Assembly (NCBI GenBank): GCA_903837525.1
Contig: CAILUU010000030.1
Coordinates: forward strand, 1-64,000
DNA length: 64,000 bases
Source: an uncultured Bacteroidota bacterium
GTDB taxonomy: Bacteria; Bacteroidota; Bacteroidia; Chitinophagales; Chitinophagaceae
Direction of reading: 5' to 3'
The notes under the pieces were generated by a model. The model was not told the DNA's origin, searched no databases, and worked only from the letters and a program-made list of their open reading frames with translations. A program made the translations under genes and the position numbers. This document shows positions 1 to 9,360 of the stretch, one piece after another; the stretch's first letter is position 1; every line of letters starts with the position of its first letter.

Positions 1-1732
1 AAGATTAGTTCCTACAGCCCCTGTGGGTGGTCCGGCTGGCCCTACAGGCTTATTACCAACTGTTGGTTCTTACGCTGCATTAATGAGTGCTATCAATGCA
101 GCTGGCCCAGGTGCTGCTAATGGTACTTACACAATAGGTATGGCTGATGTGTTTGGTGGTGATGCTGGAGTATTAACGAAGTGGGATTTAGAGATTACGT
201 ATGTAGTAGGTGTACCTTCTACTGCAGCAACTTGGAGCCCAATAGCTGGTTTATTTAGCGACGCAGCTGGTACAATACCTTACGTAGCTGGCACCCAAGT
301 AGATTCTGTTTGGACAAGACCAACAACTATTGGTGCTAATAACTACCAAGTAACGGTAAACAGTACTCCTTTACCAGATCCTGCAAATTTATCACCAATT
401 AGTATTCTTGATAATGCACCTGGTTCTCCTTACCCGTCTATTATTACTGCAGCTAATTATGCAACAACAGGCGTATCTGTTCAAAGTGTTAGATTAAATG
501 GTATTACCCACACATGGGCTAATGATATAGATATTTTATTACAATCTCCAACAGGTCAAAATGTTGTATTAATGTCGGATGTTGGCGGTACGGTTGCTAT
601 TCCTGCCGGAACTACGTACACATTTAAAGATGGTGCCCCTGCAATGAATGCTGCGGCGTTAAACCCAAGTGGTACATATAGTCCAACAAATAATGGTGCA
701 TCAGATAATTGGCCTGCACCTGGTCCGGGAGCTATTACTCAAGCAACACCTACCTTAGCATTATTTGGTAGTACAGCTAATGTTAATGGTGATTGGAAAT
801 TGTTTGTTTTTGATGATATTGGAGGTGATTTTGGTTCTATAGCTGGTGGTTGGAGTATTAATTTAACTCCTACATCTTTCTGTACTTCACCTGCAAGAAC
901 AGTTGTGGTAACGGTTAACCAACCAGTATCAATTGCTACACAACCTGTAAATGCTACGGTATGTACAGATAAAGTTGCAACCTTTACGGCGGTTGCTGCT
1001 GGTACAAGCCCTACACACAACTGGCAACAAAGTACTAATGCTGGTAACACTTGGACTACATTAGCTAACGGCGGTGTATACAGTGGAGTTAAAACTCAAA
1101 CGTTAACTATCACAGCTCCTCCGGTAAGTATGAATGGCTATTTGTTTAGAGATTCAGTTGCTGGTGCTGCACCTTGTGCTGCTGCGTTTAGTAATAATGT
1201 ACGTTTAACCGTTAACCCATTACCAACGGTAATAATTTCTGCAAATCCATATACTAAATTGTTCCCAGGATTAAGAACTACTATTAGTTCTACATCTTCT
1301 CCTGCGGCTGCAACGTATACTTGGAGAAGAAATGGTGCTGTTGTTGCTGGAAGTACTGGTTCAACAATAAGTGTAGATGTAGATGGTATGGGTGATTATG
1401 TATTAACTGTTAACGACGTTAATGGTTGTATAGGTTCATCTAATACGGTTACAATATCTGATTCTGCATCTGGTAAAGTATTTATATATCCTAATCCTAA
1501 TGGTGGAGTTTTCCAAGTTAGGTATTACGCTTCATTAAATACTAGAGCACCTCATGGATTAAACATTTATGATTCTAAAGGGTCAAGGATATCGGCTAAC
1601 CAATATCCTAACAATGCACCTTACCAAAGAATGGATGTTGATTTACGCAAACACGGTAAAGGAATTTACTGGGTTGAGGTAATTGATGTTAATGGTGAAA
1701 GATTAGCTGTAGGAAGAGCTGTTGTTCTTTAA
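1..1732 (+). CDS. T9SS-secreted P-domain/Ig-like surface protein, 3' part
   Basis: The frame is open from the first bases, so the 5' end lies outside the window. The visible part begins with the end of a beta-sandwich repeat (GTYTIGMADVFGGDAGVLTK). It then has a full proprotein-convertase P-like domain (about residues 130-285 counted from base 23; motifs WANDIDILLQSPTG and GDWKLFVFDD), an Ig-like region, and a C-terminal T9SS sorting domain (from about residue 487; VFIYPNPNGG, with GKGIYWVEV near the end). In Bacteroidota such proteins are exported to the cell surface and the sorting domain is removed or lipid-linked. No catalytic domain is visible here; one may lie upstream. Codons are rich in Ala, Thr and Gly. 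A strong terminator follows 28 bases after the stop. The family assignment is confident; the function (adhesin, or C-terminal part of an enzyme) is not. Confidence 0.85.
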   Translation, partial: RLVPTAPVGGPAGPTGLLPTVGSYAALMSAINAAGPGAANGTYTIGMADVFGGDAGVLTKWDLEITYVVGVPSTAATWSPIAGLFSDAAGTIPYVAGTQVDSVWTRPTTIGANNYQVTVNSTPLPDPANLSPISILDNAPGSPYPSIITAANYATTGVSVQSVRLNGITHTWANDIDILLQSPTGQNVVLMSDVGGTVAIPAGTTYTFKDGAPAMNAAALNPSGTYSPTNNGASDNWPAPGPGAITQATPTLALFGSTANVNGDWKLFVFDDIGGDFGSIAGGWSINLTPTSFCTSPARTVVVTVNQPVSIATQPVNATVCTDKVATFTAVAAGTSPTHNWQQSTNAGNTWTTLANGGVYSGVKTQTLTITAPPVSMNGYLFRDSVAGAAPCAAAFSNNVRLTVNPLPTVIISANPYTKLFPGLRTTISSTSSPAAATYTWRRNGAVVAGSTGSTISVDVDGMGDYVLTVNDVNGCIGSSNTVTISDSASGKVFIYPNPNGGVFQVRYYASLNTRAPHGLNIYDSKGSRISANQYPNNAPYQRMDVDLRKHGKGIYWVEVIDVNGERLAVGRAVVL

Positions 1733-1760
1733 TACATAACTTTTCTTCTTTATAAAATAC

Positions 1761-1796
1761 AAACCCCATCTAATAAGATGGGGTTTGTTGTTTTTG
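1761..1796 (+). terminator. Rho-independent terminator
   Basis: A perfect 10-bp stem (AAACCCCATC / GATGGGGTTT) with a 6-nt loop is followed by a T-rich run. It lies just behind the stop of the secreted surface protein. Confidence 0.85.
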
Positions 1797-1820
1797 GGAG
1801 TGTATTATTAGTAAAAAGTT

Positions 1821-1971
1821 ATACCAATTATAAATTAAAAACAATCCAATTATAGTATTGTCAGGTTGAGCTTGTCGAAACCGTTGCTACTATCAAACCG
1901 CCTTCGACAAGCTCAGGCTGACAGCTTTTCGAATTAACGAATTTGGCTTAAAGTATATTTATAATCGGTAT
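1821..1971. mobile_element. MITE-like inverted-repeat element, copy 1
   Basis: The outer arms 1821-1835 (ATACCAATTATAAAT) and 1957-1971 are inverted repeats with one mismatch in 15. Nested inside are 24-nt imperfect inverted arms, 1859-1882 and 1900-1923, with core GAGCTTGTCGAA / TTCGACAAGCTC. There is no coding capacity. Copy 2, with the same outer and inner motifs, begins 233 bp further on. The architecture is that of a non-autonomous element; no transposase is present in the window. Confidence 0.6.
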
Positions 1972-2112
1972 TAGTTAAAAAGATGGAATTACTTGTTACA
2001 ACTATTTAGTAGAATGAATTGAAAAAATAGTACGTTAGTTAACATTAATGCTAGCCATTGAGTAAAAACTAAATTATTTCTTTAAATAGCTTCGCAATAG
2101 AAATATGACAGG

Positions 2113-2462
2113 CTATTTCGTTTTAATTTTTGAAATAGTAATACCGCTTAAATTGGAAGGTAAGTCCGTATCTTTTAGTGCAAAGTCAACAGCTTCATTT
2201 ATTATACCAATTACACATTAAAAGAATACTGACAGCCTGAGCCTGTCGAAGGAGGGGTTCAATAATAAAAATAGCTATTTTGCTACTAGCAAAGGTTTCG
2301 ACAAGCCTGTGTGCCAACAAAGGCAGGCTCAACCTGATAGTTTTTATTAATGTATTTTTAAAGTCAAATTGGTATTATAACATTAAATAGATTTATCACT
2401 TTCTTGTCTTTAAAGTCTAAAAAAAATTGAAAGTCAGGAAGTATAGGCCTTAAATTTTTCAT
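2113..2462 (-). pseudogene. Small gene interrupted by a MITE-like element
   Basis: On the minus strand an ATG at 2462 opens a short frame beginning MKNLRPILPDFQFFLDFKDK. It runs 32 codons and stops (2364-2366) just inside the MITE-like element. Beyond the element, 2202-2113 reads NEAVDFALKDTDLPSNLSG and ends SKIKTK-stop. Both halves look like coding sequence, and the junctions coincide with the element's ATACCAAT ends, so the simplest reading is one small gene of about 60 residues split by insertion. I do not recognise the protein. Alternatively the two halves could be unrelated chance frames. Confidence 0.45.
2204..2375. mobile_element. MITE-like inverted-repeat element, copy 2
   Basis: The ends are ATACCAATTA (2204-2213) and AATTGGTAT (2367-2375). 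The inner arms are CTGACAGCCTGAGCCTGTCG near 2229-2250 and the opposing GGTTTCGACAAG...GGCTCAACCTGATAG at about 2294-2340. The right inner arm is itself interrupted by about 20 nt (CTGTGTGCCAACAAAGGCAG), which carries a CCTG/CAGG mini-palindrome, so repeats appear nested. No reading frame is present. Confidence 0.55.
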
Positions 2463-2690
2463 TTTTTATCGTTGAAATATGGGGTCAATTGTGTTGCTTT
2501 TACGTTCAATTTTTTCATTAATGTAAATAGCAAAATATGTCTATTTATATAACTATAAATTTTGAAGGTTACAAGAGGATTTTCTGTTAACTGAATTGAG
2601 GTATTATTCTTCCATTTTTAAATGATTAATAACTGATTATACAACTCTTAAAATAAAACGCTTTACCCCAATCTTAAAACATTCATTTTA

Positions 2691-3863
2691 TTACCATGCC
2701 TTAGAAACTGAACCATTTAGAAGTTTAATAAAATATACATGTTTGTTTTCAAAATAGTCTGGTGTGGCAGTTTTTTTAGATAGAGAAACAGGCTTAAAAT
2801 TATATGCACAAAAAACTTTATTTTCTTTGTTATTAAGGTTACTCATATAATCATTTGGATGGGCAACTAGAAGTGGAATAAAATATTTAGCCGCTTCAAA
2901 ACCTTTGAATGCCATATCGCTAGGCTTTGTCGTGTATTTTTTTGAATAAGCCGAGATTATTTGTTTACTATACTCATCTAATTTAGTATTAAAATAAGGG
3001 GTAGTAAAATAGATAGGAAATTCTTCAAAAGCATCTTTTTTACGTAGCGATGAAAAGCCATCCCAATTAGGCATCCCAATTAACGTAATTGGATAAGATG
3101 GAAATAAATTGCTACAAGCTTCCGCTACATTTTTTCCAAAAGCTTCCTCTAAACTTGCTCCTATTATTACGGTTTTTCTATTGCTATCTAAACTTTTTAC
3201 TAAAACATCCGAATTAAAACCACTATCAATAGTTATGGTTTGAATTGGTAACAAGGGCTTACCTTGTTGCTCATTAATAGCTTTAAAATAGGCAGCAATT
3301 TTATCCTCTTGTAGTCCTTTTTTACGGAGTATAAAAAGTTTATCGGTTGGGCTATTTTGAAGCAGGTAACTATAAATACTTTCGCAATGTGCCTTTAACG
3401 TACTGTTCATTATAACTGTAAATGGGTTGCTAGTAATTCCTCCATCGTTAGGATAGGTTACAGAAATAAAAGGAATATTTTTTGCCAAAGCAAAATCGGA
3501 TAGTTGTTGAAAATCTAAATCTTTACTATGGCCAATGATTAAATTTAAACTATCAAGCTTATTTGTGTTTACCAGCGTATAAATGCTTTTTGTATACGAT
3601 TTAGAATCGTAAATATAGACTTCTATATTAGCCGTTTTTATTTTTAACGAATCTATAGCTATTTGTACACCTTGTACAAACTCTAAGGAGGGCTGTACAA
3701 ATTTTGGGATGCTCTCTTTATTTTTAAGTACTCCATTTGTAAAAATTGAATCTAAATAAAGGGGTGCAAAAATGCCTACTTTATACGTGGGTATTGGTTC
3801 TGTTTGTGCAAATAAATTGTTTGCTACAAAAACAATAAGTACGATTAATTTTAATTGTTTCAT
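2691..3863 (-). CDS. Periplasmic binding-protein-like protein (type 1 fold)
   Basis: The protein has 390 residues with a clear signal peptide ending NNLFAQ (residue 20). The rest resembles branched-chain amino-acid-type substrate-binding proteins: an opening strand YKVGIFAPLYLDS, then FVQGVQIAIDSL, a segment LNLIIGHSKDLDFQQLSDFA typical of the first lobe, and TVIIGASLEEAFGKNVAEAC in the second. No LysM repeats are present, although related Bacteroidota proteins often carry them. It lies 68 bp behind guaA on the same strand and may be cotranscribed. No permease or ATPase genes accompany it, so classical ABC uptake is doubtful. A sensing or cell-wall role is possible, and the ligand is unknown. 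Confidence 0.7.
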   Translation of the reverse strand: MKQLKLIVLIVFVANNLFAQTEPIPTYKVGIFAPLYLDSIFTNGVLKNKESIPKFVQPSLEFVQGVQIAIDSLKIKTANIEVYIYDSKSYTKSIYTLVNTNKLDSLNLIIGHSKDLDFQQLSDFALAKNIPFISVTYPNDGGITSNPFTVIMNSTLKAHCESIYSYLLQNSPTDKLFILRKKGLQEDKIAAYFKAINEQQGKPLLPIQTITIDSGFNSDVLVKSLDSNRKTVIIGASLEEAFGKNVAEACSNLFPSYPITLIGMPNWDGFSSLRKKDAFEEFPIYFTTPYFNTKLDEYSKQIISAYSKKYTTKPSDMAFKGFEAAKYFIPLLVAHPNDYMSNLNNKENKVFCAYNFKPVSLSKKTATPDYFENKHVYFIKLLNGSVSKAW

Positions 3864-3931
3864 TTTATTTTTTATACCATTTAAGGCTTAATCATGTATT
3901 CTATTATTTGTTAAAATTATCAGCCTCTTAC

Positions 3932-5467
3932 TTATTCCCACTCAATTGTTGCAGGAGGCTTGCTACTAATATCGTAAACCACTCTATTTATACCTCTTAC
4001 ATTATTAATAATTTCGTTGCTTACATAGGCTAAAAATTCGTATGGAAGATGAGCCCAATCTGCCGTCATACCATCAATACTTGTAACAGCCCTTAATGCA
4101 ACTGTAAATTCATACGTACGTTCATCGCCCATTACCCCCACACTTTTTACGGGTAGCAAAATGGTGCCTGCTTGCCAAACCGTTGTATATAAATCAAACT
4201 TTTTAAGCGCATTCGTATATATAGCATCTGCCTCTTGCAATAATCGTACCTTCTCTTGCGTAATATCTCCCAAAATTCGAATAGCAAGCCCAGGGCCTGG
4301 GAAAGGGTGCCTAAAAATTAAATCAGCTGGTATGCCTAACTCCAAGCCTACTTTACGAACTTCATCTTTAAAAAGGGAGCGTAGCGGTTCTACTAATTCT
4401 AATTTCATGGTATCGGGTAATCCGCCAACATTGTGGTGCGATTTTATAGTAACCGAAGGGCCATGCACCGCAGCACTTTCAATAACATCAGGATAAATGG
4501 TGCCTTGCCCCAACAATTCTACACCTTCTATTTTTTTAGCCTCTTGATCAAAAATATCTATAAAACTTGCCCCAATAATTTTACGTTTTTCTTCTGGGTC
4601 GCTTTTGTCTTTTAATTTGGTGTAAAAATATGCTGAAGCATCTACCCCCTTTACATTTAGCCCAAGGGTTTTATAGGTTTCAATAACTTGCTCAAATTCG
4701 TTTTTGCGTAATACCCCATTGTCTACAAATACACCGTATAAATTATTTCCTATTGCTTTATGAATTAAGGTGGCAGCAACCGTACTATCTACCCCACCAC
4801 TTAAAGCCATTATTACTTTTCGGTTGCCAATTTTTTGTTTTAAAGCCTCAATAGTTTCGGTTACAAAATGAGCAGGCGTCCAGCTTTGGTTGCATCCACA
4901 AACATCCACTAAAAAATTTTTAAGTATTGTTTTTCCTTCGGTAGAGTGGTAAACCTCGGGGTGAAATTGTAAACCATATACGGGTTTAGGGGTGTTTGAT
5001 TTAAAGGCTGCAACTGGTATACTTTCTGTAGTACCTAGTAACTCAAAACCTTGTGGTAATTCTTTTATGGTATCGCTATGGCTCATCCATACTTGTGATG
5101 TTGTTGAAACATTTTTAAATAAGGCATCTCCATCATGATTTTCAATTTTTAAGGATGCTCTTCCATATTCTCTTTTTTCGCTTTTATCTACCCTGCCACC
5201 AAATAACTTTGCGGTAAGTTGTGCACCATAGCAAACACCTAACACAGGGAGCTTTTCCACCATGTTTTTTACATCAACGGAAGGGGCGTTTACTTCATTA
5301 ACAGAAAAAGGCGACCCAGAAAGTATAATTCCTTTAAGGGTTTCGTCAAATAGTATAGGCTTGTTGTACGGTATTATTTCGCAGTAAACACTGGCTTCTC
5401 TTACAGCCCTAGCTATAAGCTGGGTATATTGAGAGCCAAAATCGAGTATTAAAATTTTATCTGTCAT
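3932..5467 (-). CDS. guaA: GMP synthase (glutamine-hydrolysing)
   Basis: It converts XMP, glutamine and ATP to GMP, the last step of guanine nucleotide synthesis. The N-terminal class I amidotransferase domain has the nucleophile motif [17 protein letters not shown] and the His-Glu pair FHPEVYHS. The ATP-pyrophosphatase domain has the PP-loop [12 protein letters not shown]. The C-terminal dimerisation domain ends in KPPATIEWE. The length of 511 residues is normal. The ATG at 5467 ([16 protein letters not shown]) is preferred over a GTG three codons upstream, because a TATCTTCG promoter box (5476-5483) overlaps that GTG. The leader would be only a few bases long. Confidence 0.97.
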   Translation of the reverse strand: MTDKILILDFGSQYTQLIARAVREASVYCEIIPYNKPILFDETLKGIILSGSPFSVNEVNAPSVDVKNMVEKLPVLGVCYGAQLTAKLFGGRVDKSEKREYGRASLKIENHDGDALFKNVSTTSQVWMSHSDTIKELPQGFELLGTTESIPVAAFKSNTPKPVYGLQFHPEVYHSTEGKTILKNFLVDVCGCNQSWTPAHFVTETIEALKQKIGNRKVIMALSGGVDSTVAATLIHKAIGNNLYGVFVDNGVLRKNEFEQVIETYKTLGLNVKGVDASAYFYTKLKDKSDPEEKRKIIGASFIDIFDQEAKKIEGVELLGQGTIYPDVIESAAVHGPSVTIKSHHNVGGLPDTMKLELVEPLRSLFKDEVRKVGLELGIPADLIFRHPFPGPGLAIRILGDITQEKVRLLQEADAIYTNALKKFDLYTTVWQAGTILLPVKSVGVMGDERTYEFTVALRAVTSIDGMTADWAHLPYEFLAYVSNEIINNVRGINRVVYDISSKPPATIEWE

Positions 5468-5475
5468 ATAAGCCA

Positions 5476-5483
5476 CGAAGATA
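5476..5483 (-). promoter_or_regulatory. -7 promoter box of guaA
   Basis: TATCTTCG on the minus strand matches the Bacteroidota -7 element (TAnnTTTG) with one difference. It ends 8 nt before the guaA ATG. Confidence 0.55.
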
Positions 5484-5857
5484 AATAGATTTATGTTTAA
5501 GCGGCTTGGATTTGGGATTACAATTTTCTATTTTACAAAAAGTATAAAATATGAAAAAAAATATTATTTATTACGCTGAGTAATAAACAATTTAACTTTA
5601 TTGATTGGAAAGGAGTGATTAGTGATGCGGCGGCGAAATCAATAATGGAATTTCTTCTTTTCTTCCAGTCAACGTCTCTTCACCTATCCAATTTGTGCAA
5701 GCAGGACGTTGCGTTAAGATAAAAGTAAGTAACTAATGGAGTGTAAAACTATGTTCCTACTATAACAAATTACTATATTTATTTTTTTTTGAAAGACGAA
5801 ATTAATACATGGCAGACCCGATCACCCTTTTTTTGACTACCAACGATGATGAGATAA
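5484..5857. other. Gene-free region with an unidentified degraded fragment
   Basis: No intact gene is seen between guaA and the large secreted protein. On the plus strand 5626-5736 reads as a stop-bounded coding-like tail (GEINNGISSFLPVNVSSPIQ, then FVQAGRCVKIKVSN-stop), higher in GC than its surroundings, possibly the 3' end of a lost gene. I cannot name it. Confidence 0.35.
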
Positions 5858-8800
5858 TTATAACAAAATGACTTTAGTAGTCGTAATTTTTTCTCCATCA
5901 ATTGTTCGTACAACATACATGCCTTTATTTAGATACTTTACGGGTATTGAAGTAAAAGAAGTATTACTGGTTAACTCTTTTACCGTTCTACCCATAGCAT
6001 CAATAATTTGTATAGTAAAATTATCGTTGCTGTTTCTTGCCACCAACAAATTCAATACATCCTTAACAGGATTTGGGGCTACCACTACTTTGTAATCATC
6101 TTGAAAATAAATATTTTTAATATCACTATAACTTACTTTACCATCTCTACCTACCATTTTTAGGCGGTATTGATTAAAACCTTTTAAGGGTAAATTATCA
6201 AAGGCGATATAATCTGTTTGAACAGTTGTAAAGCCAATACTATTAGCTGTTGCAACTGGGCTAAAGTTTACTCTATCCTTGCTTCTTTCTACTACAAAAT
6301 AATCAATACTAAACTCGTTATTGGTTTGCCAGTTTAATTTAACGGTGTTGTTTATACGCTTTGCATTAAACGTTAATAAATTTAAACGACTACCTGTTTG
6401 TAAAAAATTATACCTGGTTTGAATAGGGTAGTGGTCGGTAGTAGTGTTGGCATAAATGCTAGCACTTGTAGCTATCATGCTCACCACATCTGTTCGTATG
6501 GTAGCACTACTATTCATAAACACATCATTCATTTCATTTGATAATACAGTATGATCAATAACATCTGGAAAACTTACTGTACTTCTAAATCCTTGTAGGC
6601 TTAGGGCTAACGAAACAGATTTGTAACTGTTGGCATCAATAGAGTCGCTAATAAGTAATGAGTAAGAAGAAGCAACATCTGGCCCTATGGTAATTGGCGC
6701 AATGGTTCTATCTAAATCATCATTAAAATCGCCTAAAATAATAATATTGGCATTTGGATAATTAGCATCTAAACTATCTTTCATTGCTTTTACACCTAAT
6801 TTTCTTCTGCGATACGATTCTATTTTTTCAGCATCGTTACCCGTATTGGCTTTAGCATGTAGTATTAAAAAACTTACTGGTTTTGTTACTCCGCCAATAG
6901 TAGCATCTGCTTGCACAAAAAAGGGCACCCTTCCGCTACTCCAATAATAACGAACACTATCGTAGTTGGTGGCTGTTCGTAAAAATGCTCTTGTTGTAAT
7001 ATTACTTAAAACAGATTTTTTATAAATAATGGCTTGCTTTTGTGCAGTTGGGAAAAATGAAGGGTAATTAGGGCCTGCAGGGTCATCGGCACCGCTTCCA
7101 TAATTGCATATGGCAAAGCCCCAAGTATTGGTTCCGTTATTTAAACTGTCCACCAATTTTCTTGTTCTTGCCGTATCACAAACCTCCACTAAAGCATATA
7201 CATCTGCATTCATGGTTCTTAAAATTGTCTTTACATTAGCCTCTTGTAAGTCTTCATTTGTAGGTCCCCATGGGCCGGGATCTGCAGGGGTTTCATCTTT
7301 GCCAAACCAATCTAAATTCCAAGCCACTACCTCTAGTGTTTTTGTAGATGATATTGAAGTACCGCTTAAGAATGTTCTGCTTTGATTTATGCCTGTTGTA
7401 GTCACATTTAACCTGCCTGTTAAAGAAGATGCATCAACAGCATTAGGTTTAAAACGTACATAAAATATTTTTGTACCAGGTTGAGCTTGTGATGGAGTAA
7501 ACGAAATAGATGAAGCAGCGGTTGTAGCATCTTTTGATAGTTCAAAATGTGCCGGTGCATTTATGATTAAGTCACTTTTTAAATCTACAGCGTTAAACGT
7601 AAAAGGAACCCATGACGAGGTATTACCATAAGGTACAAAACCAAAATCGTATGTGGTAGGAGAAACTGCTACAGTTGCTTCTGGCAATTGAGTGCTGTTA
7701 AACAATTGTATTTCATCTAAGGTCCATCTTGCTGCTCCTAGTGTTGGGCTTGATTGATACACCCATGCTAAATAAACTGCTGGCTGCTTAAAATTTTGTA
7801 GATTAATACTATCACAAAGCGTCCATGCGTTTGTATTTTCATCAGGGAATTTTCCAAAAACATCTGCCCAAGTTGCGGCAGCAGGATTACCGTAACCCTT
7901 ATAATTTGTACTTACTTTTAATTGTAGTTGTGGTCCATTAAAACGATTGATACTATAAAAACGTAAAAGTGGAATTGCAAATGCCGATAAATCTAATTGA
8001 GGAGAAATAAACCAATCTTCATTGGTAACGGCACCTGGGCCAGTTACAAAACCATTCATTTGAACACCATTGCTTGGGTTGTAACCAAAAGTAGTACAAT
8101 CCCATGTTTGAGTACCTATAACGCTAAACTGGCTAAAGCCATCACTTAAAATTGTAGTACAGTTTGTAAATGGAAAATTGTAAGTTGTTGGCCAAGGGCT
8201 GAAGGTTGTAAACTTCCAACCTGCAGCACCACCAAAAGCAACACAGTTGTTGTTGTTACTATCAATGTAAGCTCCAGCAGGCACATCAATATAATAATCG
8301 GTACCAATGTTTAAAAAATTTACTTTAAAACCAGCGGTATTACTTACTACATCGGTACTAGCAACGGGCAATGTAGCTATAACCGAATTATCGGTAAGTT
8401 TCTTTACTAAAATATTTCCAACGCCTTTTTTTATACCTTCTGTAAAACGAATATAGCAGTTAGGATTGTTGGGAACGTTAATAGAATTATTTATCGGAAA
8501 TAAATTTAAAACCGCAGGTGGTACATTATCATTTGGCCCACCAGAAATATTGTACGTCATGGTAAGGTCGTCAATTGCCAAACCATCATCTGCACCAGTT
8601 GCATTAAAATCTGCCCAACGAAATAAAAAGGTTGTATTATTTGCAATAGATAATCCATTTATAGTAAATGTTATAGTCGTTCTGTTAGAGGCAGCGTTTC
8701 CGTCATACGCTCCCAAAGTTGGGCCTTGTATTGGGGCATTAAAATCTAATTGATTAACATCTGTCCAGCTACCGTTATTAACAGTAGTAGCATCGGTACT

Positions 8801-9217
8801 ATATTGAAAGTCTAGTTTATCTTGCCTTGCTAAAGTTCCTAGTCTCCACTGCTCACCAGTATAAGTAAGGCTTATGCTTGTAATTGTACCAAGTGTATTA
8901 TTGGTAAAAGCTACACCGCATAAGGGAATAAGGCTACCAGATTGCAAACCACCCAAGGCTCTTTCCGAATTGGCAGCAGCACCATAGCTGTAGCTATCAC
9001 CTGAATTAGAAGTACCGGTACCTGTATTGTAAAACAAATTGGCATTTGCTCCCGTTTCTATAAACTGCCAGCCATTAGGCATGGTGCTTGATGTACCGGT
9101 GTTGGCAAGAATATTAAAATCTTGTGAATATGGAGCTGCAGTTGTAAGCACAATTTGTGCATTGACATTACTTAGTAAAAAACTTGCTATTATTAATGTG
9201 GTGTAAAACTTTTTCAT
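5858..9217 (-). CDS. Secreted multidomain endonuclease/exonuclease/phosphatase-fold protein with T9SS sorting domain
   Basis: The protein has 1119 residues. A signal peptide (to about residue 20) is followed by a beta-sandwich region (to about 225), an SbsA-type Ig domain (about 233-340; FPINNSINVPNNPNCYIRFTEG), a choice-of-anchor-J-like domain (about 345-515), and an Ig-like section (VSPTTYDFGFVPYGNTSSWV). The catalytic EEP domain spans about 628-945 (LEVVAWNLDWFG, ADVYALVEVCD, IIILGDFNDDLDR, DHYPIQTRY). The end is a T9SS sorting domain (VVVAPNPVKDVLNLL; KGMYVVRTIDG). The EEP metal-binding and general-base motifs (E in LVEV, D/N in GDFND, DH near the end) are all visible, so it should be an active hydrolase. 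An extracellular DNase or phosphodiesterase is likely, but the substrate is inferred. It is a stand-alone unit with its own promoter. Confidence 0.85.
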   Translation of the reverse strand: MKKFYTTLIIASFLLSNVNAQIVLTTAAPYSQDFNILANTGTSSTMPNGWQFIETGANANLFYNTGTGTSNSGDSYSYGAAANSERALGGLQSGSLIPLCGVAFTNNTLGTITSISLTYTGEQWRLGTLARQDKLDFQYSTDATTVNNGSWTDVNQLDFNAPIQGPTLGAYDGNAASNRTTITFTINGLSIANNTTFLFRWADFNATGADDGLAIDDLTMTYNISGGPNDNVPPAVLNLFPINNSINVPNNPNCYIRFTEGIKKGVGNILVKKLTDNSVIATLPVASTDVVSNTAGFKVNFLNIGTDYYIDVPAGAYIDSNNNNCVAFGGAAGWKFTTFSPWPTTYNFPFTNCTTILSDGFSQFSVIGTQTWDCTTFGYNPSNGVQMNGFVTGPGAVTNEDWFISPQLDLSAFAIPLLRFYSINRFNGPQLQLKVSTNYKGYGNPAAATWADVFGKFPDENTNAWTLCDSINLQNFKQPAVYLAWVYQSSPTLGAARWTLDEIQLFNSTQLPEATVAVSPTTYDFGFVPYGNTSSWVPFTFNAVDLKSDLIINAPAHFELSKDATTAASSISFTPSQAQPGTKIFYVRFKPNAVDASSLTGRLNVTTTGINQSRTFLSGTSISSTKTLEVVAWNLDWFGKDETPADPGPWGPTNEDLQEANVKTILRTMNADVYALVEVCDTARTRKLVDSLNNGTNTWGFAICNYGSGADDPAGPNYPSFFPTAQKQAIIYKKSVLSNITTRAFLRTATNYDSVRYYWSSGRVPFFVQADATIGGVTKPVSFLILHAKANTGNDAEKIESYRRRKLGVKAMKDSLDANYPNANIIILGDFNDDLDRTIAPITIGPDVASSYSLLISDSIDANSYKSVSLALSLQGFRSTVSFPDVIDHTVLSNEMNDVFMNSSATIRTDVVSMIATSASIYANTTTDHYPIQTRYNFLQTGSRLNLLTFNAKRINNTVKLNWQTNNEFSIDYFVVERSKDRVNFSPVATANSIGFTTVQTDYIAFDNLPLKGFNQYRLKMVGRDGKVSYSDIKNIYFQDDYKVVVAPNPVKDVLNLLVARNSNDNFTIQIIDAMGRTVKELTSNTSFTSIPVKYLNKGMYVVRTIDGEKITTTKVILL

Positions 9218-9233
9218 ATTAAAATTTAGTGAG

Positions 9234-9241
9234 CAAAAGTA
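9234..9241 (-). promoter_or_regulatory. -7 promoter box of the secreted EEP-fold protein
   Basis: TACTTTTG on the minus strand fits TAnnTTTG and lies 16 nt before the start codon. Confidence 0.6.
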
Positions 9242-9360
9242 ACTCTATTTTTTGATGTGTAGAGAAGAAACGAATGAAGTATTTGTTAACAAAATTGCCA
9301 TCCTGTCAGCATAATTGCTTTGGCACTTTATTTGAAACCTACTTACTAAACAAAATATAT

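Noticed and set aside
1859-1923. CRISPR-like repeat arrangement around 1.86-2.34 kb
   Set aside because: Only two inverted units with different internal spacing and no spacers of constant length; a MITE-like element explains it better.
5808-5870. Twenty-codon plus-strand frame MADPITLFLTTNDDE
   Set aside because: Too short, no context, and it overlaps the end of the large secreted protein.
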